Shown here: positions 53,211 to 62,356 of the stretch, piece after piece
How the letters are laid out: the number at the start of each line of letters is the position of its first letter
Numbering within the stretch: the first letter of the stretch is position 1
Source of the DNA: Anaerotignum lactatifermentans
GTDB lineage: Bacteria > Bacillota > Clostridia > Lachnospirales > Anaerotignaceae
Assembly: GCF_016902535.1 (NCBI RefSeq)
Contig: NZ_JACSNY010000003.1
Location: forward strand, 186,001-250,000
Length of the DNA stretch: 64,000 nucleotides
Direction: 5' to 3'
The notes under the pieces: model-generated
Database searches by the model: none
What the model was told of the DNA's origin: nothing
Seen by the model: only the letters and a program-made list of their open reading frames with translations
Program-made: the position numbers and the translations under genes

Positions 53211-53252
53211 GGCTTCGTGGGAAATGAATAAATTTCCGCGGAGCCTTTTTTT
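53211..53252 (+). terminator. Terminator of the membrane protein gene
   Basis: GGCTTCGTGGGAAAT (53211-53225) pairs with ATTTCCGCGGAGCC (53232-53245), 6-base loop, then TTTTTTT. Confidence 0.92.
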
Positions 53253-53387
53253 GCTGTGGGACACTTTGCGTCATACGCAGTGATTTTGCGGGCGGGAATT
53301 TGTTCAAAAGAGACAGGAACGGCCGTTTTTGGCAAAAAACGACAGAAGGGAGCCGCTGGAAAAAAACTAGGAAAAGAAAAATCCCTC

Positions 53388-53396
53388 TGGTATAAT
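53388..53396 (+). promoter_or_regulatory. Extended -10 promoter of fbp
   Basis: TGG followed by TATAAT (53391-53396), no clear -35 at 17 bases. Seventy bases before the fbp start. Confidence 0.5.
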
Positions 53397-53466
53397 AAAA
53401 GAGATAGAGATAAATTGGCCGCTTTGCAAGCGGAACGAGCGATATAGATGGGAAGGTGTCTTGGTT

Positions 53467-55443
53467 ATGTATTCCGGAAAGGGAAATTTTTCGGCGGAAG
53501 AGATGCGGTATCTGCTTCTTCTTTCCAAACAGTATAAGAATATCAGCAGCACAGCCACAGAGATCATGAATCTGAAGGCCATTTTGAACCTGCCCAAGGG
53601 GACGGAGCACTTTGTTTCCGATATCCATGGGGAAGTGGAATCCTTTAGCCACGTACTGCGCAACGCCTCCGGCGTTATCAAAAACCATATCAGCGCTATT
53701 TTTGGCGCCAGCCTGCGGGAAAGCGAGAAAAAGTCTCTGGCAACGCTGATCTACTATCCGGAAAAGAAGCTGGAACAGCTGATGGAGACAGAAGAGGATA
53801 TGAATGACTGGTACAAGATTACTCTGCACCGTCTGGTTACTATCTGTAAGGTGGTATCCTCCAAATATACCCGTTCCAAGGTAAGAAAGGCCCTGCCCAA
53901 GGAATTTGCCTACATACTGGAAGAACTGCTCCACGAGGACAGCGTCAGCCACGACAAGGAAATGTATTATAACGAGATCATCAGCACTATCATTGATCTG
54001 GATCAGGCGGACCGCTTTGTTACAGCGCTGTGCCATCTGATTCAGCGTCTGGCCATTGACCGTCTGCATGTCATCGGCGATATTTACGACAGAGGACCCA
54101 ACGCGGCGGCCATCATGGATATTCTGGCGGATTATCACTCCGTAGACATCCAGTGGGGCAACCATGATATTGCCTGGATGGGGGCGGCGGCAGGCTGTCA
54201 GGCCCTGATCTGCAACGTACTGCGTATCCAGACCAGATATGCCAATCTGGACACCATCGAGGAGGACTACGGCATCAACCTGATCCCGCTGGCTACTTTT
54301 GCCATGGACTGCTATGCCGATGACCCCTGCACCCAGTTTGCGCCCAAGGGCACAGAAGGCATCCTCAGTGCCAAGGATTTTGATATGGTAGCGAAAATGC
54401 ATAAGGCCATTTCCATTCTCCAGTGGAAAATGGAGGCCCAGATCATCAAACGCCATCCGGAATTCCATATGGAAAACCGCCTTCTGCTGGATAAGATCAA
54501 TTTTGAAAAAGGCACCATCATGATTGATGGCCAGGAATACGAAATGAACGATATGAACTTCCCGACGGTAGATCCGAAAGATCCCTACGCGCTGACAGAG
54601 GAAGAACAGAATGTAATGGATAAGGTAAAATCCTCCTTTGTTAATAGTGAGAAGCTTCAGGAGCATATTCGCGTTCTTTACAGCAAAGGCGCTATGTATA
54701 ATATTTTTAACTCCAACCTGCTCTTCCACGGCGGTATTCCAATGAATGAGGACGGCACACTGAAAACAGTGACCTTCCGGGGCAAGAAATACAAAGGCAA
54801 GGATTATCTGGACGCAGTGGAGCGTACCGCCAGAGAGGCATATTTCAACAAACCTCATTCCGACGCTAAACGGGAGTGTATGGATATTATGTGGTATCTG
54901 TGGTGCGGTGAGGACTCCCCGCTCTTTGGCAAAAAGAAGATGACGACTTTTGAGCGGTATTTCATTGATGACAAAACCACCCACAAGGAAGTAAGCAACC
55001 CGTATTATTCCCTGCGGAACGAGGAAAGCATCTGCCGGTATGTGCTGGAAGCTTTTGGTCTGGACCCGGATCATTCCCATATCGTCAACGGTCATGTTCC
55101 CGTAAAGGTCGTGAAGGGAGAAAGCCCCATCAAGGCCAACGGCAAGCTCTTCGTCATTGACGGCGGTTTTGCCAAGGCTTACCAGAAGGTAACGGGCATT
55201 GCCGGATATACACTGATTTATAACTCTCACGGCATGGTACTGGTCAGCCATGAGCCTTTCGTATCCACGGAAGTGGCCATTGCCGAGGAAAAGGATATTC
55301 TGTCCTCTACGGTAGCCCTTCAGTATACACAGGATCGTATTCGTGTGCGGGATACAGATAACGGCAAAATGCTTCAAGGCAGTATCGACGAGCTGGAAAA
55401 ACTGCTCTACGCGTACCAGAACGGTATTATCAAAGAACAGTAA
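53467..55443 (+). CDS. fbp: Fructose-1,6-bisphosphatase, class III
   Basis: Gluconeogenic hydrolysis of fructose-1,6-bisphosphate. 658 residues, the usual class III length; ATG 53467 with GGAAGGTG at the right distance (TTG 53461 is too close). Metallophosphatase motifs: [12 protein letters not shown] (about residues 41-52), [22 protein letters not shown], then [20 protein letters not shown] and VIDGGF late in the protein. This class is typical of Firmicutes. Confidence 0.97.
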   Translation: MYSGKGNFSAEEMRYLLLLSKQYKNISSTATEIMNLKAILNLPKGTEHFVSDIHGEVESFSHVLRNASGVIKNHISAIFGASLRESEKKSLATLIYYPEKKLEQLMETEEDMNDWYKITLHRLVTICKVVSSKYTRSKVRKALPKEFAYILEELLHEDSVSHDKEMYYNEIISTIIDLDQADRFVTALCHLIQRLAIDRLHVIGDIYDRGPNAAAIMDILADYHSVDIQWGNHDIAWMGAAAGCQALICNVLRIQTRYANLDTIEEDYGINLIPLATFAMDCYADDPCTQFAPKGTEGILSAKDFDMVAKMHKAISILQWKMEAQIIKRHPEFHMENRLLLDKINFEKGTIMIDGQEYEMNDMNFPTVDPKDPYALTEEEQNVMDKVKSSFVNSEKLQEHIRVLYSKGAMYNIFNSNLLFHGGIPMNEDGTLKTVTFRGKKYKGKDYLDAVERTAREAYFNKPHSDAKRECMDIMWYLWCGEDSPLFGKKKMTTFERYFIDDKTTHKEVSNPYYSLRNEESICRYVLEAFGLDPDHSHIVNGHVPVKVVKGESPIKANGKLFVIDGGFAKAYQKVTGIAGYTLIYNSHGMVLVSHEPFVSTEVAIAEEKDILSSTVALQYTQDRIRVRDTDNGKMLQGSIDELEKLLYAYQNGIIKEQ

Positions 55444-55463
55444 AACAAGCGGAAGCGTTTTAT

Positions 55464-55512
55464 CAGGGCGCCCCATCAGAAAACATTGTGTTTCTGATGG
55501 GGCGCCTGTTTT
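55464..55512 (+). terminator. Terminator of fbp
   Basis: CAGGGCGCCCCATCAGAAA with its complement ending at 55508 (single-base bulges), then TTTTC. Very stable GC-rich stem. Confidence 0.88.
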
Positions 55513-55524
55513 CGCGGCATGTAA

Positions 55525-55564
55525 AAAAGCACAGGACCCTCTTTGCCAGAGGACCTGTGCTTTT
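55525..55564 (-). terminator. Bidirectional terminator, mainly for ileS
   Basis: AAAAGCACAGG...CCTGTGCTTTT with an inner CCTCT/AGAGG helix (55525-55564). A-rich on one side and T-rich on the other, so it can act on both strands between convergent fbp and ileS. Confidence 0.85.
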
Positions 55565-55658
55565 GCGCTTTTGTATATAGTTTGTGTTTCTTTTGTAGTT
55601 TTAGAAAATGTTCTTTTGCAGCTTGTTCCTTTTTTTCTTTTGTAATATGGAGTTCAGA

Positions 55659-58600
55659 TTAAACTCTTTCTACACCAAAGGTTACAGTTTCGCCGTTGAT
55701 GCTCCATTCTTTTGTATATTCGCCGCCTTTGCCCGCAACGACTTCTGTTGCCAGAACGTCGCCGGAGATATCGTTGGCTGCCAGAATTTCCGCGATCTTT
55801 GCGTTGCCATCGTGGTAAACACGGATGCGGTCGGTTACGTTGAAGTCCGCTTCTTTTCTCATGGTCTGGATCTTGCTTACGATCTCACGAACGAAGCCTT
55901 CTTCTACCAGTTCCGGTGTCAGGTTGGTATCCAGTACAACGGTTACTACATTGTCGCCGCTGGAAACAAAGCCGTCTTTTTCCGCTGTGTCAACCAGAAC
56001 GTCATCCATTTCCAGAACAACTTCCTCGCCGTCTACGGTGAAGGATGCCTTGCCGTCAGCACGCAGTGTTGCCATGAAGGCAGAGCCGTCTACTTCTTTC
56101 AGGTAAGCGCCGATGGCGGGTACCAGTTTACCGTATTTCTTGCCCAGAGTACGCAGCTGAGGCTTGAAGGTGTATGTGGTGAAGGCTTCCACATCATCTG
56201 TGAAGGAAACCGCTTTTACGTTCAGCTCTTCCTTGATGATATCCAGATAGGAATCAGGCAAAGTTTTTTCCGCTTTTACATACATCATAGCCAGAGGCTG
56301 ACGGTTCTTCATAGCGGCTGCGTTTCTTGCGGCACGGCCTTCTACAACAACCTTCAGGACGAAGTCCATGTTTTCTTCCAGTTCTTTGTCTACCCATTCT
56401 GCATGGTATTCGGGCCAGTCGCACAGGTGTACGCTTTCGGGAGCGGAAGGATCTGCTTTCTTCATCAGATTGCTGTAGATTTCTTCTGTGATGAATGGTG
56501 TGAAAGGCGCTGCCAGCTTAATCATGGTATCCAGAACAGTATACAGTGTCATATAAGCGTTGACTTTATCCTGTTCCATGCCTTCTGCCCAGAAACGTTC
56601 ACGGCTTCTTCTTACATACCAGTTGGACAGTTCATCTACAAAGTCTGCCATAGCTCTTGCGGGCTCAGTCAGTTTGTAGTGTTCCAGACAATCGTCTACG
56701 TAGTTGTTCAGTGTCTGCAGCTTGGACAGAATCCATTTGTCCATAGGAGGCAGTTTGTCATATTCCAGTTTGTGTTCTGTAGGATTGAACTGGTCGATAT
56801 TTGCGTAGAGTACGTAGAACGCGTAGGTGTTCCACAGAGTACCCATGAATTTTCTCTGCAGTTCGCTTACGGCCTCGTCATAGTAACGGCTGGGCAGCCA
56901 GGGTGCGCTGTTTGCGTAGAAGTACCAGCGAACGGCGTCCGCGCCCTGTTTGTTCAGTGCGTCCCAGGGATTTACAACGTTGCCTTTATGTTTGGACATC
57001 TTCTGACCGTTCTTATCCTGTACGTGGCCCAGAACGATACAGTTCTTGAAGGGTGCGCAGTCAAAGAGCAGTGTGCTTACTGCCAGCAGTGTGTAGAACC
57101 AGCCTCTTGTCTGGTCCACAGCCTCACTGATGAAGTCAGCGGGGAAGTTTTCTTTGAAGATGTCTTCGTTTTCAAAAGGATAGTGCCACTGCGCGAAGGG
57201 CATTGCGCCGCTGTCGAACCAGCAGTCGATTACTTCGGGCACTCTTGTCATCAGCTTGCCGCATTCGGGGCAGGTGATGTGAACCGCGTCGATAAAAGGT
57301 TTATGCAGTTCGATGTTTTCAGGGCAGTCGGGAGACATTTCCTTCAGTTCCGCGATGCTGCCGATGGTGTGTCTATGACCGCATTCACATTCCCAGATGG
57401 GCAGTGGTGTGCCCCAGTATCTTTCACGGGACAGACCCCAGTCGATAACATTTTCCAGGAAGTTGCCGAAACGGCCTTCTTTGATGTTGTCGGGATACCA
57501 GTTGATGGTGCGGTTGTTGCGTACCAGATTGTCACGCAGAGCGGTCATTTTGATGAACCATGTGCTTCTTGCGTAGTAGATCAGCGGGGTATCGCATCTC
57601 CAGCAGAAAGGATAGTTATGTTCGAAGGGAATTGCCGCGAACAGAGAACCGTCCTGTTCCATATATTCGATTACCTTAGGGTCAGCATCCTTTACGAACA
57701 GACCGGCAAAGGGACCTGTTTCCTTTGTCATGTTGCCGGCGTCGTCTACATACTGACGGAAAGGTACGTTGTAAGCGTTGCAGACACGGGCGTCGTCTTC
57801 ACCGAAGGCGCCTGCGGAGTGTACCACGCCGGTACCGTCTGTCAGTGTTACATAAGGATCGCAGGTAACGATGAAGGCCTTGGGATCGTTTTCCAGGAAG
57901 GAGAACAGAGGCTCATAACGCATATATTCCAGATCTTTGCCTTTCATGGTCTCCAGAACTTCGTAATTGCCTGCGCCCAGAACATCATCCAGCAGAGCTT
58001 CTGCCATGATGGCTACATAGTCCTGATATTTTACTCTCGCATAGGTTTCTGCCGCGTTAACGGTCAGCGCTACGTTGGAGGGCAGTGTCCAGGGGGTGGT
58101 GGTCCATGCCAGGAAGTATTCGTTGTCCTTGCCTTCTACTTTGAATTTGGCGATAACGGAAGTTTCCTTTACATCCTTATAGCCCTGCGCTACCTCGTGA
58201 GAGGAAAGGGCTGTGCCGCAGCGAGGGCAGTAGGGAACAACCTTGTGGCCTTTATACAGCAGGCCTTTGTCCCAGATCTGTTTCAGAGCCCACCATTCGG
58301 ACTCGATATATTCATTATGATAGGTAACGTAAGGGTGGTCCATGTCTGCCCAGAAACCAACACGGTCACTCATGGCACGCCATTCTTTTTCGTAGGTCCA
58401 AACGCTTTCCTTACATTTCGCGATGAAGGGTTCTACGCCGTAATCCTCGATCTGGGGTTTGCCGTCCAGCCCCAGGGATTTTTCTACTTCCAGCTCAACG
58501 GGCAGGCCGTGGGTATCCCAGCCGGCTTTTCTGAGAACCTTGTAGCCTTTCATGGTCTTATAGCGAGGGATCAGGTCCTTTACGGCTCTGGTGATGATAT

Positions 58601-58772
58601 GGCCGATATGGGGCTTGCCGTTTGCTGTGGGAGGGCCGTCGTAGAATGTGAATACGGGGGCTCCTTCTCTGGACTTGATGCTCTTGCCAAAGATGTCATG
58701 GTCTTTCCAGAATTGTTCCACCTGAACTTCTCTTTCCACAAAGTTCAGATTGGTAGGCACTTTGTCGTACAT
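55659..58772 (-). CDS. ileS: Isoleucyl-tRNA synthetase
   Basis: Charges tRNA-Ile. 1037 residues, starting at 58772 with AAGGAGG upstream on the minus strand. Class I signatures: PTANGKPHIGHI (HIGH, about residues 49-60) and QKMSKHKGNV (KMSKS-type, about 594-603). The CP1 editing domain includes TTTPWTLPSNVAL (threonine-rich editing loop). A CECGHRH...CPECGKL four-cysteine site lies inside the catalytic insertion. Length and motif spelling fit the longer, eukaryote-like IleRS type rather than the roughly 930-residue type with a C-terminal zinc finger; this is inference. Controlled by a T-box leader. Confidence 0.95.
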   Translation of the reverse strand: MYDKVPTNLNFVEREVQVEQFWKDHDIFGKSIKSREGAPVFTFYDGPPTANGKPHIGHIITRAVKDLIPRYKTMKGYKVLRKAGWDTHGLPVELEVEKSLGLDGKPQIEDYGVEPFIAKCKESVWTYEKEWRAMSDRVGFWADMDHPYVTYHNEYIESEWWALKQIWDKGLLYKGHKVVPYCPRCGTALSSHEVAQGYKDVKETSVIAKFKVEGKDNEYFLAWTTTPWTLPSNVALTVNAAETYARVKYQDYVAIMAEALLDDVLGAGNYEVLETMKGKDLEYMRYEPLFSFLENDPKAFIVTCDPYVTLTDGTGVVHSAGAFGEDDARVCNAYNVPFRQYVDDAGNMTKETGPFAGLFVKDADPKVIEYMEQDGSLFAAIPFEHNYPFCWRCDTPLIYYARSTWFIKMTALRDNLVRNNRTINWYPDNIKEGRFGNFLENVIDWGLSRERYWGTPLPIWECECGHRHTIGSIAELKEMSPDCPENIELHKPFIDAVHITCPECGKLMTRVPEVIDCWFDSGAMPFAQWHYPFENEDIFKENFPADFISEAVDQTRGWFYTLLAVSTLLFDCAPFKNCIVLGHVQDKNGQKMSKHKGNVVNPWDALNKQGADAVRWYFYANSAPWLPSRYYDEAVSELQRKFMGTLWNTYAFYVLYANIDQFNPTEHKLEYDKLPPMDKWILSKLQTLNNYVDDCLEHYKLTEPARAMADFVDELSNWYVRRSRERFWAEGMEQDKVNAYMTLYTVLDTMIKLAAPFTPFITEEIYSNLMKKADPSAPESVHLCDWPEYHAEWVDKELEENMDFVLKVVVEGRAARNAAAMKNRQPLAMMYVKAEKTLPDSYLDIIKEELNVKAVSFTDDVEAFTTYTFKPQLRTLGKKYGKLVPAIGAYLKEVDGSAFMATLRADGKASFTVDGEEVVLEMDDVLVDTAEKDGFVSSGDNVVTVVLDTNLTPELVEEGFVREIVSKIQTMRKEADFNVTDRIRVYHDGNAKIAEILAANDISGDVLATEVVAGKGGEYTKEWSINGETVTFGVERV

Positions 58773-58819
58773 TTGAATTCCTCCTTACAGATTTGTTTTT
58801 GTTTTTTTCGGGTACCCAT

Positions 58820-58857
58820 GAAAAAAAGCCCATTCGTCGTTACAGGACGAATGGGCT
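58820..58857 (-). terminator. T-box terminator of the ileS leader
   Basis: On the minus strand AGCCCATTCGTC, 7-9 base loop, GACGAATGGGCT, then TTTTTTT. The 5' side of the stem begins right after the T-box, as expected for the terminator/antiterminator switch. Confidence 0.93.
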
Positions 58858-59078
58858 CGCGGTACCACCTGAATTGACGGCAAAAAGGCCGTCCACCTTG
58901 CTGCATCACCATCATGATGCCTGCCCTTAACGCGGGAAACGACAGAGTCTACTTGGAAACCCGTTCGGTCTGCCACTCGGGAGTGATCTTCTACCATTTC
59001 CTTGCGCCGAAATCCCACCAGTATCCGGCTCTCTGGAGCATAAACAGAAAAGGTATACTCTCTCCGTCAAAGTGTTTT
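58820..59078 (-). promoter_or_regulatory. T-box riboswitch, isoleucine specific
   Basis: Leader of ileS. The hallmark T-box AGGTGGTACCGCG is the complement of 58858-58870 and is followed by the terminator. Upstream, the stem I region contains GGTGGG-like and AGTA-like elements, and the specifier loop reads GAAGATCAC with ATC (Ile) at the complement of 58985-58987. Uncharged tRNA-Ile should stabilise the antiterminator and switch ileS on. Confidence 0.92.
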
Positions 59079-59096
59079 ATCTATATCACGAAAGTA

Positions 59097-59125
59097 ATTA
59101 TAAGGTCTGCCTAAAATTTTGTAAA
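59097..59125 (-). promoter_or_regulatory. Promoter of the ileS T-box transcript
   Basis: Minus strand TTTACA (complement of 59120-59125) and TATAAT (complement of 59097-59102), 17-base spacing. Transcription would start just upstream of the T-box stem I. Confidence 0.8.
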
Positions 59126-59156
59126 GTCTTTTTTGTGGGATTTTCGGGAAAATATG

Positions 59157-59220
59157 CAAGTATGTTGTATACTTGCCCACTGTATACGGATTTACTGTAA
59201 AAACAGGTGTAAATACACCT
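59157..59220. promoter_or_regulatory. Two dyad operators upstream of pncB
   Basis: GCAAGTAT (59157-59164) and ATACTTGC (59170-59177) with 5 bases between; then a perfect 16-bp palindrome AGGTGTAAATACACCT (59205-59220). Regulator unknown. A niacin-responsive repressor such as NiaR is a reasonable guess for a nicotinate salvage gene, but it is not shown. Confidence 0.5.
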
Positions 59221-59277
59221 ATTTTTCGGATAATCTGCGGATTTTGTACGCAGACTACAAAAAAGAGGTGAAAAAGT

Positions 59278-59306
59278 TTGATTTCCTTGGAGAAGTTGTG
59301 TATAAT
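59278..59306 (+). promoter_or_regulatory. Promoter of pncB
   Basis: TTGATT (59278-59283) and TATAAT (59301-59306), 17-base spacing, 60 bases before the pncB start. Confidence 0.75.
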
Positions 59307-59365
59307 CAAACTGTTTACAATGAAGAATGGCGGGCAGGCCCCGCAAGAATGAAGGAGTATTAGAA

Positions 59366-60826
59366 ATGGAATCTAGAGATTTTGCGCTGCTGACAGATCT
59401 GTATGAACTGACTATGATGCAGGGCTATTATGAAACAGGATCTTACAAAAGAGAAGTAGTCTTTGACTTGTTTTACAGAAAAAATCCCAGCGGCAACGGC
59501 TACGCCATTGCGGCGGGGCTGCAGCAGGCCATGGATTATATCAGAAATCTGCGCTTTACCGATGAGGATATTTCCTATCTGGAAAGTTTGAAGCTGTTCT
59601 GCGCTGATTTTATTGATTATTTGCGGGATTTCCGTTTTACCGGTGAGATCTACGCCATTCCCGAAGGCACCATTGTGTTTCCCCATGAACCGCTGATGCG
59701 GGTAAAGGCGCCCATTGTGGAGGCCCAGCTGGTGGAAACGGCTTTATTGAATATCATCAACCACCAGAGCCTTATTGCTACAAAGGCGGCCAGAGTGGTC
59801 TGGGCGGCCCAGGGAGACCCTGTCATGGAATTCGGTCTGCGCCGTGCCCAGGGACCGGACGCCGGCACATGGGGCGCCAGAGCGGCTGTTATCGGCGGCT
59901 GCTGCGGCACCAGCAACGTACTGACCGGCAAGCTCTTTGATGTACCCGTCAAAGGCACCCATGCCCACAGCTGGGTTATGAGTTTCCCCGATGAACTGAC
60001 GGCTTTCCGGGAATACGCAAGATTGTTCCCGGATGCGTGTCTGCTTTTGGTAGATACCTATAATACATTGGAATCCGGTGTTCCCAATGCCATTCAGGTA
60101 TTTCGGGAAATGCAGGCCAAGGGTATTCCGTTGAAAAATTACGGCATCCGTCTGGACAGCGGTGACCTGGCGTATTTGTCCAAAAAGGCAAAAGCCATGC
60201 TGGAAGAGGCCGGTTTTGGCGATGCTGTCATCAGCGCCTCTAGTGATCTGGATGAAAACCTGATCGCCAGCCTGAAATTGCAGGGGGCAAAAATCAGCCT
60301 TTGGGGTGTCGGCACCAAGCTCATTACCAGTGATGACTGCCCTGCCTTCGGCGGCGTGTATAAGCTGGCGGCGGAAGAGGATGAGAACGGGAATTTCCTT
60401 CCCAAGATCAAACTTTCCAATAACCCGGAAAAAGTAACAAACCCCGGCATCAAAAAAATCTTCCGTATTTACGAAAAAGCCACGGGCAAGATCAAGGCGG
60501 ATCTGATTGGTCTGGCCGATGAGACCATAGACGAGACACAGCCTCTGCATATTTTCGACAGCAACGCCAAGTGGAAGCATATGAATCTGGCGGGTGGGTC
60601 CTATACGGTCAGAGAACTGCTGGTACCGGTATTCATTGACGGCAAGCAGGTATATGAAAGCCCCTCCGTCATGGAGATTCAGGCGTACTGTGACAGGGAA
60701 AAGGCTTCCCTGTGGGATGAGCATATGCGTTTGAACAATCCCCATATTGTGCCTGTGGATCTGACGGACAAGCTGATGGACCTGAAAACGAAATTGATTG
60801 ATGAAATGAGTTTTGCGAAGAAATAA
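59366..60826 (+). CDS. pncB: Nicotinate phosphoribosyltransferase
   Basis: Converts nicotinate and PRPP (with ATP) to nicotinate mononucleotide in NAD salvage. 486 residues from ATG 59366 (AAGGAG upstream). Conserved blocks: LLTDLYELTMMQGYYETGSY at the start, GTHAHSWVMSFPDELTAF (about residues 196-213, catalytic histidine region), GIRLDSGDLAYLSKKA and SSDLDENLIASLKLQGA, GVGTKLITSDDCPAFGGVYK. Monocistronic, ended by a family hairpin at 60837. Confidence 0.95.
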   Translation: MESRDFALLTDLYELTMMQGYYETGSYKREVVFDLFYRKNPSGNGYAIAAGLQQAMDYIRNLRFTDEDISYLESLKLFCADFIDYLRDFRFTGEIYAIPEGTIVFPHEPLMRVKAPIVEAQLVETALLNIINHQSLIATKAARVVWAAQGDPVMEFGLRRAQGPDAGTWGARAAVIGGCCGTSNVLTGKLFDVPVKGTHAHSWVMSFPDELTAFREYARLFPDACLLLVDTYNTLESGVPNAIQVFREMQAKGIPLKNYGIRLDSGDLAYLSKKAKAMLEEAGFGDAVISASSDLDENLIASLKLQGAKISLWGVGTKLITSDDCPAFGGVYKLAAEEDENGNFLPKIKLSNNPEKVTNPGIKKIFRIYEKATGKIKADLIGLADETIDETQPLHIFDSNAKWKHMNLAGGSYTVRELLVPVFIDGKQVYESPSVMEIQAYCDREKASLWDEHMRLNNPHIVPVDLTDKLMDLKTKLIDEMSFAKK

Positions 60827-60836
60827 AAAATAGGGA

Positions 60837-60873
60837 AGCCGGAATCTCTGAAAAAGGGACTCCGGCTTTTTCG
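60837..60873 (+). terminator. Terminator of pncB
   Basis: AAGCCGGAATCTC (60837-60849) pairs with GGGACTCCGGCTT (60856-60868), then TTTTC. Variant of the dispersed family (GCCGGAATC). Confidence 0.85.
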
Positions 60874-60893
60874 CAGGAGAAAGGAGTCTGTCT

Positions 60894-61541
60894 ATGAAGA
60901 TCATTGACCTGACACATACCATTTCCCCGGGAATGCCCGTTTATCCCGGCACAGAGCCGCCCCGGCTGGAGGAAGCCAGTACCTATGAAAAAGACGGCTT
61001 TCGGGAGACACTTTTGACCATGTATTCCCATACGGGGACCCATATGGACGCACCGGCCCATATTTTCCCGGAACTGACCACTCTGGATCAGTTTTCGGGG
61101 GCACAGTTTGTGGGGAAAGGGCTGGTGATCGACTGCACGGATTTGGGAGAAGGCGGACGAATCGGCATGGAATATCTCCATAAAGCGGGGGCCCCGGTGG
61201 AAGAAGCGGAATTTTTGCTGTTTCGGACCGGTTGGGACGCCAAATGGGGTCAGCCGGAGTATTTCGGGGACTATCCCTGCATTACGGAGGAAGTGGCCGC
61301 CTATTTGACGGACAGCGGCAAAAAGGGAATCGGACTGGATACCATAGGGCTGGACCCGGTGGCGGACACTGATTTGAAGCTCCACCATCAGGTGCTGGCT
61401 ACGGACCGTTTTGTGATTATAGAAAACCTGACCCATCTGGAACAGCTGGGCGAAGGGCTGTTTTTATTCTGCGCGCTGCCTCTGAAATACCGGGATGCCG
61501 ATGGCGCGCCGGTACGGGCCATGGGGATTCTGTGGGACTGA
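60894..61541 (+). CDS. Cyclase family protein (kynurenine formamidase-like)
   Basis: 215 residues, ATG 60894 after AGGAGAAAGGAG. Metal-dependent hydrolase fold: IIDLTHTISPGMPVYPG at the start and HTGTHMDAPAHIF (HxGTHxDxPxH, about residues 46-58), which binds the metal. FLLFRTGWDAKWGQPEYFGD and IGLDTIGLDPV follow. Members include KynB, but no tryptophan degradation genes are nearby, so the substrate is unknown. Confidence 0.85.
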   Translation: MKIIDLTHTISPGMPVYPGTEPPRLEEASTYEKDGFRETLLTMYSHTGTHMDAPAHIFPELTTLDQFSGAQFVGKGLVIDCTDLGEGGRIGMEYLHKAGAPVEEAEFLLFRTGWDAKWGQPEYFGDYPCITEEVAAYLTDSGKKGIGLDTIGLDPVADTDLKLHHQVLATDRFVIIENLTHLEQLGEGLFLFCALPLKYRDADGAPVRAMGILWD

Positions 61542-61561
61542 GAAAATAAATGCGGGCAAAG

Positions 61562-61601
61562 ATCGCTGGAATCTGTCGCGGGGTTCCGGCGATTTTTTTT
61601 G
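61562..61601 (+). terminator. Terminator of the cyclase gene
   Basis: ATCGCTGGAATC (61562-61573) pairs with GGGTTCCGGCGAT (61580-61592), then TTTTTTTT. Dispersed family member, with the same upstream TGAGAAAATAAAT flank as the one at 50697. Confidence 0.88.
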
Positions 61602-61723
61602 ACTCGTATCCTTTTCAAAAAGGCCGTAGGGCCAGTTCCTTTTTCTGCGGAAAATCCATCGTGCATTTTTTGCCGGGATGTATTATACTATTACAAATGA
61701 GAAAGAAGGCAAAGGAGAAGGCC

Positions 61724-62356
61724 ATGATCGTAACCAATATCAAGGAACAGAAAAAAGACCCGGCTATGCGGAACATCTATGTGGACCATACCTATGTGTT
61801 TTCCCTGACAGCCCAGGATGTACGCTATTTTAAGCTGGAAGAGGGCCGGGAGATCCCACAGGAGACCTTTGACTTTATTCAGGAAAACCTGATCTATATT
61901 AAGGCGCAGGATACGGCCCTGCGTTATCTGGGCTATAAAATGCGCACGAAGGCGGAGGTTCGCCGAAAGCTGGAGGAGGGGGCGTTTGCGCCGGAGACGG
62001 TAGCGCGTGTGATGGAGTTTCTGGAACGGTACGGCTACTGCGATGATCTGGCCTATGCCAAAGCCTTCATGAAGGAGCGTCTGCGGCTGCGGCCCAAGGG
62101 CGCGTATGCCCTGAAAATGGAATTGCGTCAGCGAGGCATAGAGGAGGAAATCATAGAGAAGGCTCTGGCGGGAACGGAGATCAACGAGACTGCCGATGCC
62201 CTGCGCTGGCTGGAAAAGAAAACGAAGGGACGGCTGCCTCAGGAAGAAAAGGAACTGCAGCGGCTTTATGGATTTTTGCAGAGAAAGGGTTACGGCTGGG
62301 ACGTGATCCGGGAGGCATTTCATTTGCTGGCCCAGAGAGAGGGGGAGAGAGAATGA
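61724..62356 (+). CDS. recX: Regulatory protein RecX
   Basis: Modulator of RecA filament activity. 210 residues from ATG 61724 (AAAGGAGAAGG upstream); the earlier in-frame starts lack this site. Three-helix repeats typical of RecX: ALRYLGYKMRTKAEVRRKLE (about residues 65-84), VMEFLERYGYCDDLAYAKAF and LKMELRQRGIEEEIIEKAL. No recA in the window. Overlaps the TPR gene by ATGA (62353). Confidence 0.9.
   Translation: MIVTNIKEQKKDPAMRNIYVDHTYVFSLTAQDVRYFKLEEGREIPQETFDFIQENLIYIKAQDTALRYLGYKMRTKAEVRRKLEEGAFAPETVARVMEFLERYGYCDDLAYAKAFMKERLRLRPKGAYALKMELRQRGIEEEIIEKALAGTEINETADALRWLEKKTKGRLPQEEKELQRLYGFLQRKGYGWDVIREAFHLLAQREGERE

Larger units (their letters stand above)
59126..59365. other. Divergent control region between ileS and pncB
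   Basis: No gene. It holds two inverted repeats (59157-59177 and 59205-59220) and the pncB promoter (59278-59306). The small frames on both strands here have no ribosome sites. Confidence 0.6.

Noticed and set aside
55608-58877. A 1089-codon open frame on the plus strand opposite ileS
   Set aside because: Same artefact of codon bias; ileS has HIGH, KMSKS-type and T-box evidence.
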